DNA of 42,277 bases from Chara braunii (Eukaryota > Streptophyta > Charophyceae > Charales > Characeae). Each line of letters begins with the position of its first letter. Position 1 is the stretch's first letter. Shown piece after piece: positions 20,102-30,060 of the stretch. Below the pieces are notes generated by a model that saw only the letters and a list, made by a program, of their open reading frames with translations, did not search any database and had not been told where the DNA came from. The translations under genes and the position numbers were made by a program. The stretch covers positions 582,029-624,305 of the forward strand of contig BFEA01000346.1 of NCBI GenBank assembly GCA_003427395.1, read 5' to 3'.

Positions 20102-20429
20102 CGGTAGTACGCCTATTGTGCCCGAACGCGAACCGACATCTTGGGGGGCTGAAGTCCCAAGCGCGGCCCATCGTCGGTCGATTAGGCATGCATACACCGC
20201 ACTACGAACACAAAAATAAAACACACACACACACACCGAACAACGCCTGTCTCTTATACACATCTAGATGTGTATAAGAGACAGCGGTAGTACGCCTATT
20301 GTGCCCGAACGCGAACCGACATCTTGGGGGGCTGAAGTCCCAAGCGCGGCCCATCGTCGGTCGATTAGGCATGCATACACCGCACTACGAACACAAAAAT
20401 AAAACACACACACACACACCGAACAACGC
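20102..20429. other. Perfect 145-bp duplication around the adapter (artefact)
   Basis: 20102-20246 and 20285-20429 are identical over 145 bases, including the CA microsatellite. The left element has this segment once (around 12840-12990). The duplication together with the adapter is best read as misassembly, making the true locus about 183 bp shorter. Confidence 0.9.
20247..20284. other. Nextera mate-pair junction adapter (artefact)
   Basis: The 38 bases are the 19-base Tn5 mosaic end AGATGTGTATAAGAGACAG preceded by its exact reverse complement. That is the circularisation junction of Nextera mate-pair libraries (established knowledge) and not genomic sequence. Peptides MCIRDR and SLIHI in frames crossing it are the usual translation signature of this contaminant. 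Confidence 0.97.
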
Positions 20430-21368
20430 GACAACACTCTTGGTCCCTTAGTAGCCATTCCATAACTTTCCAAGGCGGAAATCGGATAGGCGCCGCGCGC
20501 GCGACTTAGTATAAAACCGTGCGGACGCAGGGCTAACTCATATCGACCCGCAATGCAAACGTACACAAGCAGTCGCAATGATGGCGTACTATGTAGTGCC
20601 CATACTCGTGTGGTTCTCCTTAATCTCGAGGGTCGCATTCGACACTCAAGTGTCGGCTGACACTCGCTTTGAGGGTTAATCTCTCGACGCTGGACAACCG
20701 CCAAGCGCGTTTGAAGACCACACACCCTCTTCTGCACTCTGTGGAGAGTGAGGCAAATAGACTCTGCACGGGGGTAGATTACTTCCCTGCAGAGTCTAGG
20801 GTTTGGGATGTCCTGGACAAGGACCTTGAATCCCGTCCCAGGACAAATGTCCGACCATAAAAATCCCTAAGAAGCAAAGGATAAAAGGGGATTTTTTTTT
20901 TTTCTCAAGCAATAATCTGGCTAACCCTTGCGCACGATCACAATAAGCTGCGCGCATGCCCAAGGCACATATAAATATATACATAAGGCTTATTTATATA
21001 TGACGATCACTTCTCACAGTCACAGTGAGACTCTTCTCAGCCATATATGTATGTAATCGCAGACAGTCACATCCAGAAGCCGAACCACAACCATATTTGC
21101 AATCACGTCAAAGATCCAACGAAAGTCCACGCACTACACGGGGTCAACTTCAACCATTCTCTATACTCATACCCCTTGCTTTAGTCATACAAACCTCACT
21201 CTTGTGCAACTCCCCAAAATAAGTACTCAGTACCTTAGTTAAATGGTCATTCAATAAAGTCCGGGTGAAAACACAATGAAACAATTCAAACCACAGGGCT
21301 AAAGCCTTTAGGTTGAGTGACATGAGTGGATTGGAGTTGAATCGTAAACCGACGAATCGACAACCGAT

Positions 21369-21387
21369 CTGTTATCAGTGATAACAG
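21369..21387. repeat. Conserved 19-bp palindrome (right copy)
   Basis: CTGTTATCAGTGATAACAG, perfect 9-bp arms. Its counterpart at 11251-11269 differs only in the central base as read on the plus strand, and in the same element orientation it is identical. Confidence 0.75.
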
Positions 21388-21649
21388 AAGGTGATCCTCG
21401 TAGGATCAAGCTGAATCTAGTCCAAATCCTGAATCAACTGGTCAAGAGGACCTGTAACACATGACAGGCCAATCCCAAAGCTAAAATCATAAGTGTATGA
21501 AAAATAGAACTCCATAACACATTTTCACTCAATTATTCCTCGTTTACCAAGCCTAAATCTACCTTTAAGTTGTGCCCAAGCAAAGGTAGACTCTGGCATA
21601 ATCTCCCCTGTACAGAGTGGATCGCCAGAACCGCCACCTGTCAAAATAT

Positions 21650-21975
21650 AGTCTAACTCCTTTAAACTAAGAAAATTTCGGCAGCGCTTCCCGTAGGAAA
21701 AGTGCCTTTTCAGAATTTATATCAGCCTAAATATGAAAACAGGAATAGTTTTTGACTTTTCAAAGTTCAATTTTGTCTAACTCCCTGAATTAGCAAAAAT
21801 TTGGGCAGCACTCCCGCTAGAAAATGAAACTTTCCAGACTTTTACTAAGTCGTATATATAATTTAAACAAGTTGAACTTTGACAAATCAAATTTGACTAA
21901 CTCCTTGGATTTGCAGAAATTTCGGCAGCACTTCCCGTAGAGAAAGTAGCTTACCAAAATTTATACAAAGCCAAG
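21650..21975 (-). repeat. Three-unit tandem repeat (right copy)
   Basis: Three units with CTAACTCC.T, AAATTT.GGCAGC and CCCG(T)AG near 21650, 21775 and 21895, the counterpart of the five-unit block in the left copy. The best unit matches the left copy at about 90% by eye. Confidence 0.75.
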
Positions 21976-22260
21976 TATAATAAAAGATCTCAGAAAAATA
22001 CAAAAACGGATCTAAGTAAAATAAACTTGGCTCAAAAAATGCAGAAATTGAAACTAACTCATATCGCTCTATCACGTGGCGAACCTCTAAAGCAACTACC
22101 TGTCGAACTGAAACTCAGACCAAGTCGTAGCCTCACTTAGTCACATGCAGGCCAAACCACCAAGGTAAGTACTCTCACCAGCCCAAAGTATGCCTGATCG
22201 AATAATAGTTCATAGCCCTTCAATGATTTAACCCTTTACACCCAGTTTACATAAAGCGTA

Positions 22261-23072
22261 ATGTCAAGCCATCCAATCTTATGGAACATGCTTGACTCAG
22301 CCATTAAGTATACACGAACATGTTGCACCACTACTTCTCTCTTCTTTTGGGCATGTGACGAAGTCGTTCATCTTAGAAGCAAGGTTGGGTCGCCCTGAAC
22401 TGTTTAATATCCAAACTTTATATATCTCTCTGAACTTAGTGTTCAAAAATTAAGCATAAGACTGAGTCATTCATCTTAGAAACAAAGCTCAGTCTGCCCA
22501 AAGTTACCTTCAATTATATTATTAGTTATACTCTCTTCATTTTATGATAAACTATAGTCAGGTCATCCAATCTTATGGAACCCATGCCTGATTAGCCTGT
22601 TCATAGATAAGATAGCATAGAATATAACCAAATTCTAACCTTTTGGGTTCCAACATGTGCGAGGCATTGGGCCAGACCATCCAATCTTATGGAACATATC
22701 TGGTCCTCTGCCAGGTTCGTTTCTCTCTGATCCAACTGTGTGCGGCATGAGTCCAAAGCCGTTCAATTTTATGGACATGCTTTGCCTTCAGCGAAAATTA
22801 CCCCCCTCAGAATAAAACAAGAAGAGGCCGAGCCGTCCAATCTTATGGACTTGCCAGACCCCCTCGATTCGAAAACTAACAAAATAGAGTAAACCCAAAT
22901 TAAACATGGCAACCAAACCCTCCAATCTTATGGTACAGGCTTGGCCCCTAAAAATCAATCACAGTCATGCCCTCACAATTCAGAGTTATGGAACATGTCT
23001 AATTCTCAATGCAACTTAAAAAGGTAAAACACAGCGGTCAGACCATCCAATCTTATGGAACATGTCTGACCC
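22261..23072 (-). ncRNA. Array of loop-conserved, stem-variable hairpins (right copy)
   Basis: Units share a plus-strand loop close to CATCCAATCTTATGGAACAT, the reverse-complement homologue of the left loop. Stems: GTCAAGC/GCTTGAC (22263-22296); AGACTGAG/CTCAGTCT (22459-22495); TAGTCAGG/CCTGATTA (22555-22594, one wobble); GGGCCAGA/TCTGGTCC (22669-22706, one wobble); CAAAGC/GCTTTG (22754-22784); CCAA-CC with GG-TTGG (22913-22944, one A.C); GGTCAGAC/GTCTGACC (23036-23071). Units near 22835 and 22975, and others near 22350 and 22523, are decayed. The first and last units have identical 20-base loops but different perfect stems. Stem covariation with loop conservation is visible directly in the sequence. 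Confidence 0.75.
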
Positions 23073-23239
23073 CATAAGACCCATTCAGTCTCAAGCAAAA
23101 CCACCTTTCTCCCACCCTTCCCCCATATGCAACCCCTTTTCCTGAACAAGTCTGCTTTCAGTCAGTCAAAGAAACTGGAACTGAGTTTTCTCACACATTC
23201 CTTTATTTAATCTGAGCTGTGTCATGTCAGTCAAACCAA

Positions 23240-24610
23240 AGTCAAAGTGGGGGTGCATGCAATATACTCAGTCAGATACATAGCAAGATGTATAGATAGG
23301 GGTTATACCAGGGTACATGGAGGGGAAACAATGGGTACCTCTCAATTCCCTGCCTCCAGAACTCCTCCTGAGTTCCGGCAGAGCTCCCGCAATCGGTGGG
23401 GCAAACCTCCCACAAAGGCCTTGGCGTGGATTACGGGTTGCAATCCCGCCTGCCGCCTTCGTCTCAGAACCAAACAGACTAGACATAGAGTAAGAAGGGT
23501 AGAAGGAGATAATTTAAGACTCTCAGATCCGGAGAGGGTGCTCTCAGACTCGCAGGAGAGGGTCGTGATACCTTCACTCACCTGAGGGCCCCGCAATGGC
23601 GGCCAATTTACAAGCTTGACCCAAATCCGTAGCCAAACTGTTGAAGTCAGCTCCCTGATGACCTCCCAAATCGCAGCACTAACCCCCTACTCGTCCGGTC
23701 TGACCACCTCCCTGAGCCTCAACACCTCACCTTCAACCCAACGGCGGCCGTACGGCGGGCTATTTCAGTTGGCCACATCCTACGGTAGTATGCCGTAATG
23801 TGTCGTAACCAGCAGCAGGCGGCAGTTCGCAACGATGGTTTTCAGCAATAGCACCAGTCACCAATAGCCGCAGTCTGCGCGCAGCCTTACACAATGTACC
23901 CAGGCACGGCCCGTCATGACTTTGCAGGGTACAATACCGGTCTCAACTGTTGGGTGCTGGGTCACCGTCAGTCATGTTGGCGACACCCAGCATCCCGGCA
24001 CGACTCATGCATCCGGCTTGCTCCCTCTCCTCACACGACAGTATGGAAGGGTGAATCAGCCAGTAAGCGAGCATTCACGTTTCCGCAGTCCACCTACACC
24101 TCACTCGATACGGTGAGCGACACTTCTGGCCAGATGAGTAAGCCCTCGTTGTCGCTGCTTGCCTCTTGTTGCTTCGTTGGACCGACTGAGCTGCACCAGG
24201 TAGACAGGTAGGTCCTACGCCCTTAGTTCACTGCTCCATGTCACTCATCATGCACACTACGTAGGTCAGGAATGCGTCTACACTGCTGTAGCTGGCCCCG
24301 TTCTGCACAGGCTGTTAGGGGGAATGACACACCACCTCATGTGGGTCTTCTGACTTGGCCTTACGCTCTCACCACTAGGTCCATTTGCTAAGTCGCACAG
24401 CACTCCGCTCCGCTTGTTAGCCTCCCTCTTCGCTTTTCGCATGCAACGCTGGTCTAAACTTCGGACGGATCTCCTACTAAAGCACGGGCAGATTCACTCG
24501 TATTTTCTCATCGCCTCTCCCTCACGCAGCCTCTATGACCGAGGTAGGTTGACTCGTTACTTCAAACGCAGAATCTGATGTTGCCATCAGATTCACCCCG
24601 CCTACAACTT
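23240..24610 (-). repeat. Middle segment of the right element
   Basis: Homologous to 8120-9330 of the left copy; for example, the GCAGAGCTCCCGCAATCGGT block at 23382 is the reverse complement of the left sequence near 9230. Short frames here differ between the copies, so no gene is supported. Confidence 0.55.
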
Positions 24611-24819
24611 TCGAATCCAAGTCTCCATTTGCCCATTGTCCCTAAAGAACGGGTGCGATACAAGCCATCGCCCCCCTTTTTCAACGTGCATGTACCTGGC
24701 GCGATCCGTTCCTCCGGCCACACCCGTCTCTGCTGATGCTCGCTGCCAACGTGCGTTCGTCCCGACGCCCGTCACCCGACCTCTCACTACGTGGTCCGAC
24801 AGTCTAAGCCTCTCAAATA

Positions 24820-24922
24820 CTCTGGCTGTCGGCCCGCCCTCTTATCTATGCGTGTCGCTCTTGCGTGCAGGCCACGCTAATTTTCTCTGTATCGTTCCAA
24901 TTTCAACAGATGTTCCGAAGGA
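24820..24922 (-). repeat. CTTC.GGACAT subrepeat (right copy)
   Basis: Reverse-complement copy of the unit at 7211-7305, including ACAT(C/T)(C/T)GTT, TACAGAGA and GACACGCATA(A/G)AT. Confidence 0.65.
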
Positions 24923-25019
24923 CTTGAGCGGGGTAATGCCCCATGGCTCCCCCAAAGGCCACGCGGCCTCAACCTTTCCCCCACTCTCTTCCGCTTTTTC
25001 CTCTCCGCGCACGCACCCG

Positions 25020-25092
25020 CCCCGGATTCGTACCGGGCACGCCTCGGTCTGCGTTTCAGCAGTTTAGGGGTGTACCCACTGAGCTAGGCTCT
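25020..25092 (-). other. tRNA-derived sequence with intact T-arm
   Basis: On the minus strand TAGCTCAGTGGG matches a Pol III A box, and CCCGGTACGAATCCGGG forms a perfect 5-bp T-stem with a 7-base loop containing a B-box-like GGTACGAATCC. A possible anticodon arm CTGC/GCAG lies between them. The acceptor and D stems do not pair, so this is a tRNA relic or a SINE-like internal promoter. The left element's counterpart (near 6080-6110) has decayed. Confidence 0.5.
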
Positions 25093-26282
25093 TGGGTGCC
25101 TGCCACATCCACGACACAGCGTCCCTGGCAAACTGGAGTCGGGCTTGGCTTCGGCGTAGCTACGAAAACAGTTTGTAATTGCACGTCAAGCGACCCCGCA
25201 AATACAACACCCCCCCACGCGCTCCTATCGCAGTCTCGCGTCCCAAAACTGGACGCGATAACAAAGAGACCAAAAACAAATAAAAAAGGGAAAAAAATAA
25301 AAGTATCGTCGGGGAGCTGCCGCACCCATAAGCAAAGCTGAGGGGGATAGCCCCACATGGCCCTCAACCCCTCAGGCTTTTGCTCCATGCTACTCCTCTG
25401 CCGACGCGCCGACGCCTGTTGGCCTCGATCCCCGAACCTCCATAGTAACAGTCCGCTGTCGTAACCTATAGGGTTATGCCCAAGCCTGAGACCAACGTCC
25501 GCAGAGTACCATACAAGGCAGTGCGGCGCGGCGCTTTGGGCCAACAAACCGGCTGCGCGGCTCCCAATGCCCGCGCCGGCTTGCTTATACCGTGCTATAA
25601 TTGCCCCGCGCACCATCCTACGACGCCCCGCTCACCGCACGACGTCGCGCCGTCGTTGCCGATGCCGTCGTCGAGGTCGTTCTCCGCACGTGCACTCGAC
25701 TCGGTCGAACATAGCCATCGAAAAAAAAACATCCCCTAGATCCAAAAATAAAAACTTGAAATAAAAATAAACATAAAAAGACCGGCGCTCGCGCCGGTTT
25801 CGTAATCAACATCGGGGGATGAATCACGCACGCCTTAAGCTTGCGCGCCCACGCACTGTTTACTCTAGTCAACCATCCAGTCAACGTAAATCAAAGACAC
25901 GGTCGCACCTCGCGCGGTATACTTAACTTTAAGCCAAACTCATTTTTATGTCATTTGCAAAAACCAGGGCGGATACCCTTGAAAGGGTATTCGCACCGAC
26001 AACGTTACACTGTCTGGCATTCAATGCTTCTCGTGTCCAACGGGGAGTCTGACCACGGGGTGCCAACGATCTGTTTCGTTTTTTTTTTTTTCTCCTTTTC
26101 GTTTCTGTTTTTCCCCTCGTTGATTCTAGTGTCCGTGTGTTTCCACATAGCACACCACCAGGACATTGTGTCATCCTTTTGCCCCATTTCCAAGGGGCCA
26201 CCAACTCCCTCCCCCATTGCCATGCCAAGCCTTTGCCGAAGCACGGGGAACGTGTAGCGTTAACGCTAAGGGTCTGCGGCCA

Positions 26283-26848
26283 ATGTATGGGTCAAGTACT
26301 GGTGGTTTAAAGGTTGGCGCCAATAATGTTATATTCATGAATGGAAGGCACGAAACTTATCCTATAGGAGTAGGTATGTATCTATAAGTTTCTCACATGC
26401 TTACATATTTCAACATAATTGTTCGTTGAAAGTGTGATTAAGGTTTTCGTTAATTGCACCGGTCATACCACATTTCATCCTTATAGATAAGTAAAAGAAA
26501 GGTATTGTTTTTTTTTATCTTAAGGATTGTTACATATACTCTTGGGATGCATCCCCACTACCTATTGACTCATGGTCATTCATATATGTTACAACAAAGG
26601 TATGTTTTTCAATGATATTTGCTTATTGGTTAAAGTAATGTATATTTATGACAGGAGTATTAATCAAAGTTATACATAATTTGAGAGTTGCTAAAAAACT
26701 TAACATTTTCAACAAGTGTCAAAATATAATGACTGAAGGTAAAGGTTGCATTGTCATACGCGTCTTGCCCGATTTCTCTCAAGTAATCATTATCGAGATC
26801 ATCAACTTCCCCACAAAAAATGAGAAGTCTGATGACCTCATCCCATAG
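26283..26848 (+). CDS. Possible two-exon small gene, unknown function
   Basis: Exon 1 (26283-26373) encodes a 30-residue start, MYGSSTGGLKVGANNVIFMN and then GRHETYPIGV. A donor GTATGT follows at 26374 and an acceptor ACAG ends at 26654. Exon 2 (26655-26848) continues in phase through VLIKVIHNLRVAKKLNIFNK, GKGCIVIRVLPDFSQV and NFPTKNEKSDDLIP to a stop, giving about 94 residues. Exon GC is above that of the surrounding AT-rich DNA. The frame is also open upstream of the chosen ATG, so this may be an internal exon. The end of exon 2 repeats the end of exon 1 plus the intron start, part of a tandem duplication. No family is recognised. Confidence 0.3.
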
Positions 26849-27127
26849 GAGTTGGTATGTATGTATAAGTTTCTCACAGACTTACATATTTCAACATATA
26901 TTTTTTTTAAGTGTGATTAAGGTTTTAGTTAATTGCACCAATCATACCACATTTCATCCCTGTAGATAAGTAACAGAAGGTCATTGGTTTTTTATCTTAA
27001 GGGTTATTACACATACTCGTTGGATGCATCCCCACTACCTATTAACTCATGGTTATTCATATATTACAATAAAAGTAAGTTTTTCAATGACATTTGTTTT
27101 TTTGTTAAACTAATGTATATTTATAAC
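26357..27127 (+). repeat. Tandem duplication of a donor site plus intron (~482-bp period)
   Basis: 26360-26650 and 26842-27127 are about 85-90% alike by eye: CCATAGGAG, GGTATGTAT, CTTACATATTTCAACATA, GTGTGATTAAGGTTTT, GGATGCATCCCCACTACCTA and TAATGTATATTTAT. The unique piece between them is the putative exon 2. Confidence 0.85.
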
Positions 27128-27590
27128 CTGAATACACGACCAAGAGGGATACATGAAAAATCTATAACAGTTAAATAACCCTTCGACAAACAAACAATCA
27201 AAATAAACCCTTACTCTTAAAAATATTTAACAAAGTTTACCCAACTGTCCAATTCCTTAGAATCCTTACTAAATCTAACTATACGATTTGTTTTTTTCTT
27301 ACTCGTCTCAAAGCTTACATGTGACAGGTCATACTCCCTATTTGAGATTGGGCATAGGTCAGTATAGTGGCAATCAAAGCAGAACGTCAGATCTACTTAT
27401 AAGCCTCATTCATCTTAAACGAAGAAGTTCGTTATGACCGCTTAACCCTTATACAAAAATATAAAGATTTTTTGCAATCTTATTCATTATCCTAATTGTA
27501 ACTTGCATAGTTATGGTTGATGTTGTTGTCTAGGTGATGAAGAGAGTCGATAGTGTTTATGATGATTAATAGTTATTTTTATAACACACA

Positions 27591-27803
27591 ATGTTTTATC
27601 CCATTGTCGAGCGCATCAATTTCCTAAATGTGCACGCACAAGCAGATTCTCTCGGTTGTATCATGAAGCTTAAAAAACATGAGTCTTGTGAACATACAAC
27701 TATAGCTGCATGCGTCGACTATAGCTTTTACGGCCTTCTGCAACATGATAGGGTACCGCGCGACACAACTTGTATTTGCTCTATAAGTTGTCAATATTAT
27801 TGA
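27591..27803 (+). CDS. Open frame with exon-like composition, unknown
   Basis: A 70-codon frame (MFYPIVERINFLNVHAQADS, later CEHTTIAACVDYSFYGLLQH) has clearly higher GC than the 25-35% GC sequence on both sides, which suggests an exon or transferred fragment. No motif or family is recognised and splice sites are not evident. It may be a relic. Confidence 0.25.
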   Translation: MFYPIVERINFLNVHAQADSLGCIMKLKKHESCEHTTIAACVDYSFYGLLQHDRVPRDTTCICSISCQYY

Positions 27804-27809
27804 ACATAT

Positions 27810-29020
27810 ATATATATCATAAACTATTGACCCACATCTAACATTTTTTTACTTGTCGTATTAGAGGTGAATCAGTCGAGGGCGTTCCTCGTTAGTTGTA
27901 GCATAAATGTGCATCCGGTAGAATGTTTAAAATCGATCAATTAATGTGTAAAGCTCAAAGTGTTAATATCTCAAATTAATTTAGATACCAGATCGATTCA
28001 ATCTTACAAACTTTTTTACTTATAACACTTCAATTTTATATTTTAAGTGTCAAACCATTTTATGTCACAACTTAATCATCCCCTTTAGTTTGGGTGCAAG
28101 TACATGTAAATATCATACAAGTAAGGTGCGAAAACTGCTAAAAATCAAACAAACTATTACAATAACACTAAATGTGGAACTAACTCACGATGCTCATCTG
28201 TCGAGGATCATATATGAACCTTAAGATCTTGTGCACCTTTCAATAATCTCCCTAAGAGAGTTGTGAAAATATTTTTTTTATAACTCAGGATGATCGAAAA
28301 ATCATCGCTCCAGTGTTGAGAGAAGGTTAACAAGTTCAATAATATTTAACATTATATAGTTGCTACAATATTAAATACCCACCAAAAAAACAAAATAAAA
28401 TATGGAGGAAGAGATAATATTGTATTTTTTCGTATTTTTATTATTATAAAGATTTTATAATGTTAATATTTATACAAATTTAACTTATGAAAATTATAAA
28501 AGATCTAAAGTGATAAAAATGCTAAAAATTATATACATCCTTGCTTTTTAAAAAAAAAAAAAAAAAAGGTGAATAAGAGTTTATTCATCACATCAAAATT
28601 TTCAAAATCTTCAGCATTAATATGGATTTTGATACTGTGGAAAGGAGGTCAAAATTTTTCGTATGTTCAACACTTCAAAGTTTTAAGAATCTTCAACATC
28701 AATATACATTTAAATGCAAGAGGGAATATTTAGAATATCCGACATTTTTACACCTTCATAATTTTCATATTGTTCAAGGTTTATCCAAATAGGAGTAACC
28801 CATTTGAAAACATCATGATAAAAAAAACCATCAATTCGATTTAAATCCACTTCTTATGCGGTCACTCCATGTTGCTACACTCGTCGGTCTTTGGGAGTCT
28901 AACCCTCTGCATGTGCATATAGTAGTGTGATTAAACGAATAAGCAATCCGGTTATCAATCCATTTCATGTTGTTTATTTAATAAAGTGTGGAGTTATAAT
29001 TTCCTCACGCATCATCTTAT
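27810..29020. other. AT-rich stretch without recognisable genes
   Basis: Low-GC DNA with poly(T) and poly(A) runs (28549-28567) and no frame longer than 60 codons. Repeated phrases such as AAAATTTTCAAAATCTTC and AAAGTTTTAAGAATCTTCAA near 28600 and 28680 suggest decayed tandem sequence. Confidence 0.6.
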
Positions 29021-29120
29021 ATTGTATGTATTATTTATGCTTTATTAAACTCACCATCTCCATCACCTTATCGAGTTAGAATCTCCTCATGAGGGAAGCA
29101 ACCTCTACCATTTACCTTAA
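29020..29120 (+). repeat. Direct repeat, upstream member
   Basis: TTGTATGTATTATTTATG, CTCACCATCTCCATCACCTT, TCGAG.TAGA and GCCTC-like text recur in order at about 29953-30060 (TTGTATGTGATGTATATG, CTCACAATCTCCATCACCTT, CTCGAGCTAGAGCCTC). The members flank about 830 bp. They could be remnants of short terminal direct repeats, but no internal protein is seen. Confidence 0.6.
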
Positions 29121-29227
29121 ACCACCACTACCTCTCAGTCTGTGTTTAGCCGACCCTGAATTTCATTGCGCACCAAGTTTTGTCAAGGCTGAGTCCCATT
29201 GTCTTATTTTTTATGGTAACCGTCGAA

Positions 29228-29575
29228 AAAAAAAAGAAAAAAACAAAGACGTTAGGGACGTGAAAGCAAATGTATACATAACATTGAGTACATGTGAGAG
29301 TATGCTCTGCCAAAGAGCATTGTTGTCCTTAGCAAGACACAACAATAGGGAGGAAAAAAAAAAAAAAAAAAAAACACAACAACTTTTTGGACGTGAAAGT
29401 AGTTGGATACAAAACATTGAGCACAAGTGAGAATATGCTATCCCAATGGGCATTACAACTTTAAGCAAACATGATTGTACAAGGGGAAAAAAAAAAAAAA
29501 CAATAACAACTCTTTGGACGTAAAAGCAGTTGCATACAAAATCTTGAGTACTTGTGAGAGTGCCCTGTTTGTTGC
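29228..29575 (+). repeat. Three tandem units headed by poly(A)
   Basis: Each unit starts with a 10-20 base A run followed by ACAACAACT, GGACGT.AAAGCA, ATACA.AA, TTGAGTAC.TGTGAGA. The period is about 130 bp. Units of this kind can form by concatenation of retroposed sequences with A tails or by unequal exchange. Confidence 0.75.
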
Positions 29576-29952
29576 AAGTGTCAGTTCTCCGTGGGAATCG
29601 CCCTCCCTCGTTGGCAGGACACTGAAACTAAGAAAGAATTAAAAAACACAAACAACAAAAAAACGAAACTATCCATGATTATGGGCAGAAGCATTCCAAG
29701 GGTACTACTGTAAGCACACCCCCTTCATGGCTTTCCCTGATGTCTTTCCTTTTAACTCTGCATTTTTTTTTATTTTTTTTTTCCCCCCTCCTATCGGGCC
29801 CATAAGGCCCAAATGTTTTGTTTTTGCCAACCCTTGCCTGGACCCTGCAACTTTGCGGTTGAGGTCACTTTCCCTAATGGGACTACAACTTGGAAAGCTA
29901 GTGGTGGCTTAACTTTTTACTTTCATACTGTCTTTCCCCCTCATTCATTATT

Positions 29953-30060
29953 TATGTTGTATGTGATGTATATGGTTTCTTAACCTCACAATCTCCATCA
30001 CCTTCTCGAGCTAGAGCCTCTTAAAAAAAGAGGGGTTCCTCCGGTTTAACTCTATACTAT
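29953..30060 (+). repeat. Direct repeat, downstream member
   Basis: Partner of 29020-29120 in the same orientation. Between the two copies lie the poly(A)-headed units and a short coding-like stretch (29830-29910; for example NFAVEVTFPNGTTTWKASGG) that I cannot assign. Confidence 0.6.

Larger units (their letters stand above)
19766..26001 (-). mobile_element. Large non-coding TIR element, right inverted copy (6.2 kb)
   Basis: Reverse-complement homologue of 5240-13316, with ends TGTCGGGCGCA (plus-strand left) and TGTCGGTGCGA (reverse complement of the right end). ACGT flanks it at 19762-19765 and 26002-26005. The uninterrupted tandem-repeat unit at 19433 carries a single ACGT at the same place, so ACGT was duplicated on insertion. 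About 183 bp of its length is an assembly artefact. It retains the terminal hairpin, hairpin array, three of five 125-bp units and the 19-bp palindrome, but lacks the CTG run and several blocks. No protein is recognised. Confidence 0.75.

Noticed and set aside
20033-20737. Minus-strand frames starting MCIRDR and ending SLIHI
   Set aside because: They read through the Nextera junction adapter and a false duplication.
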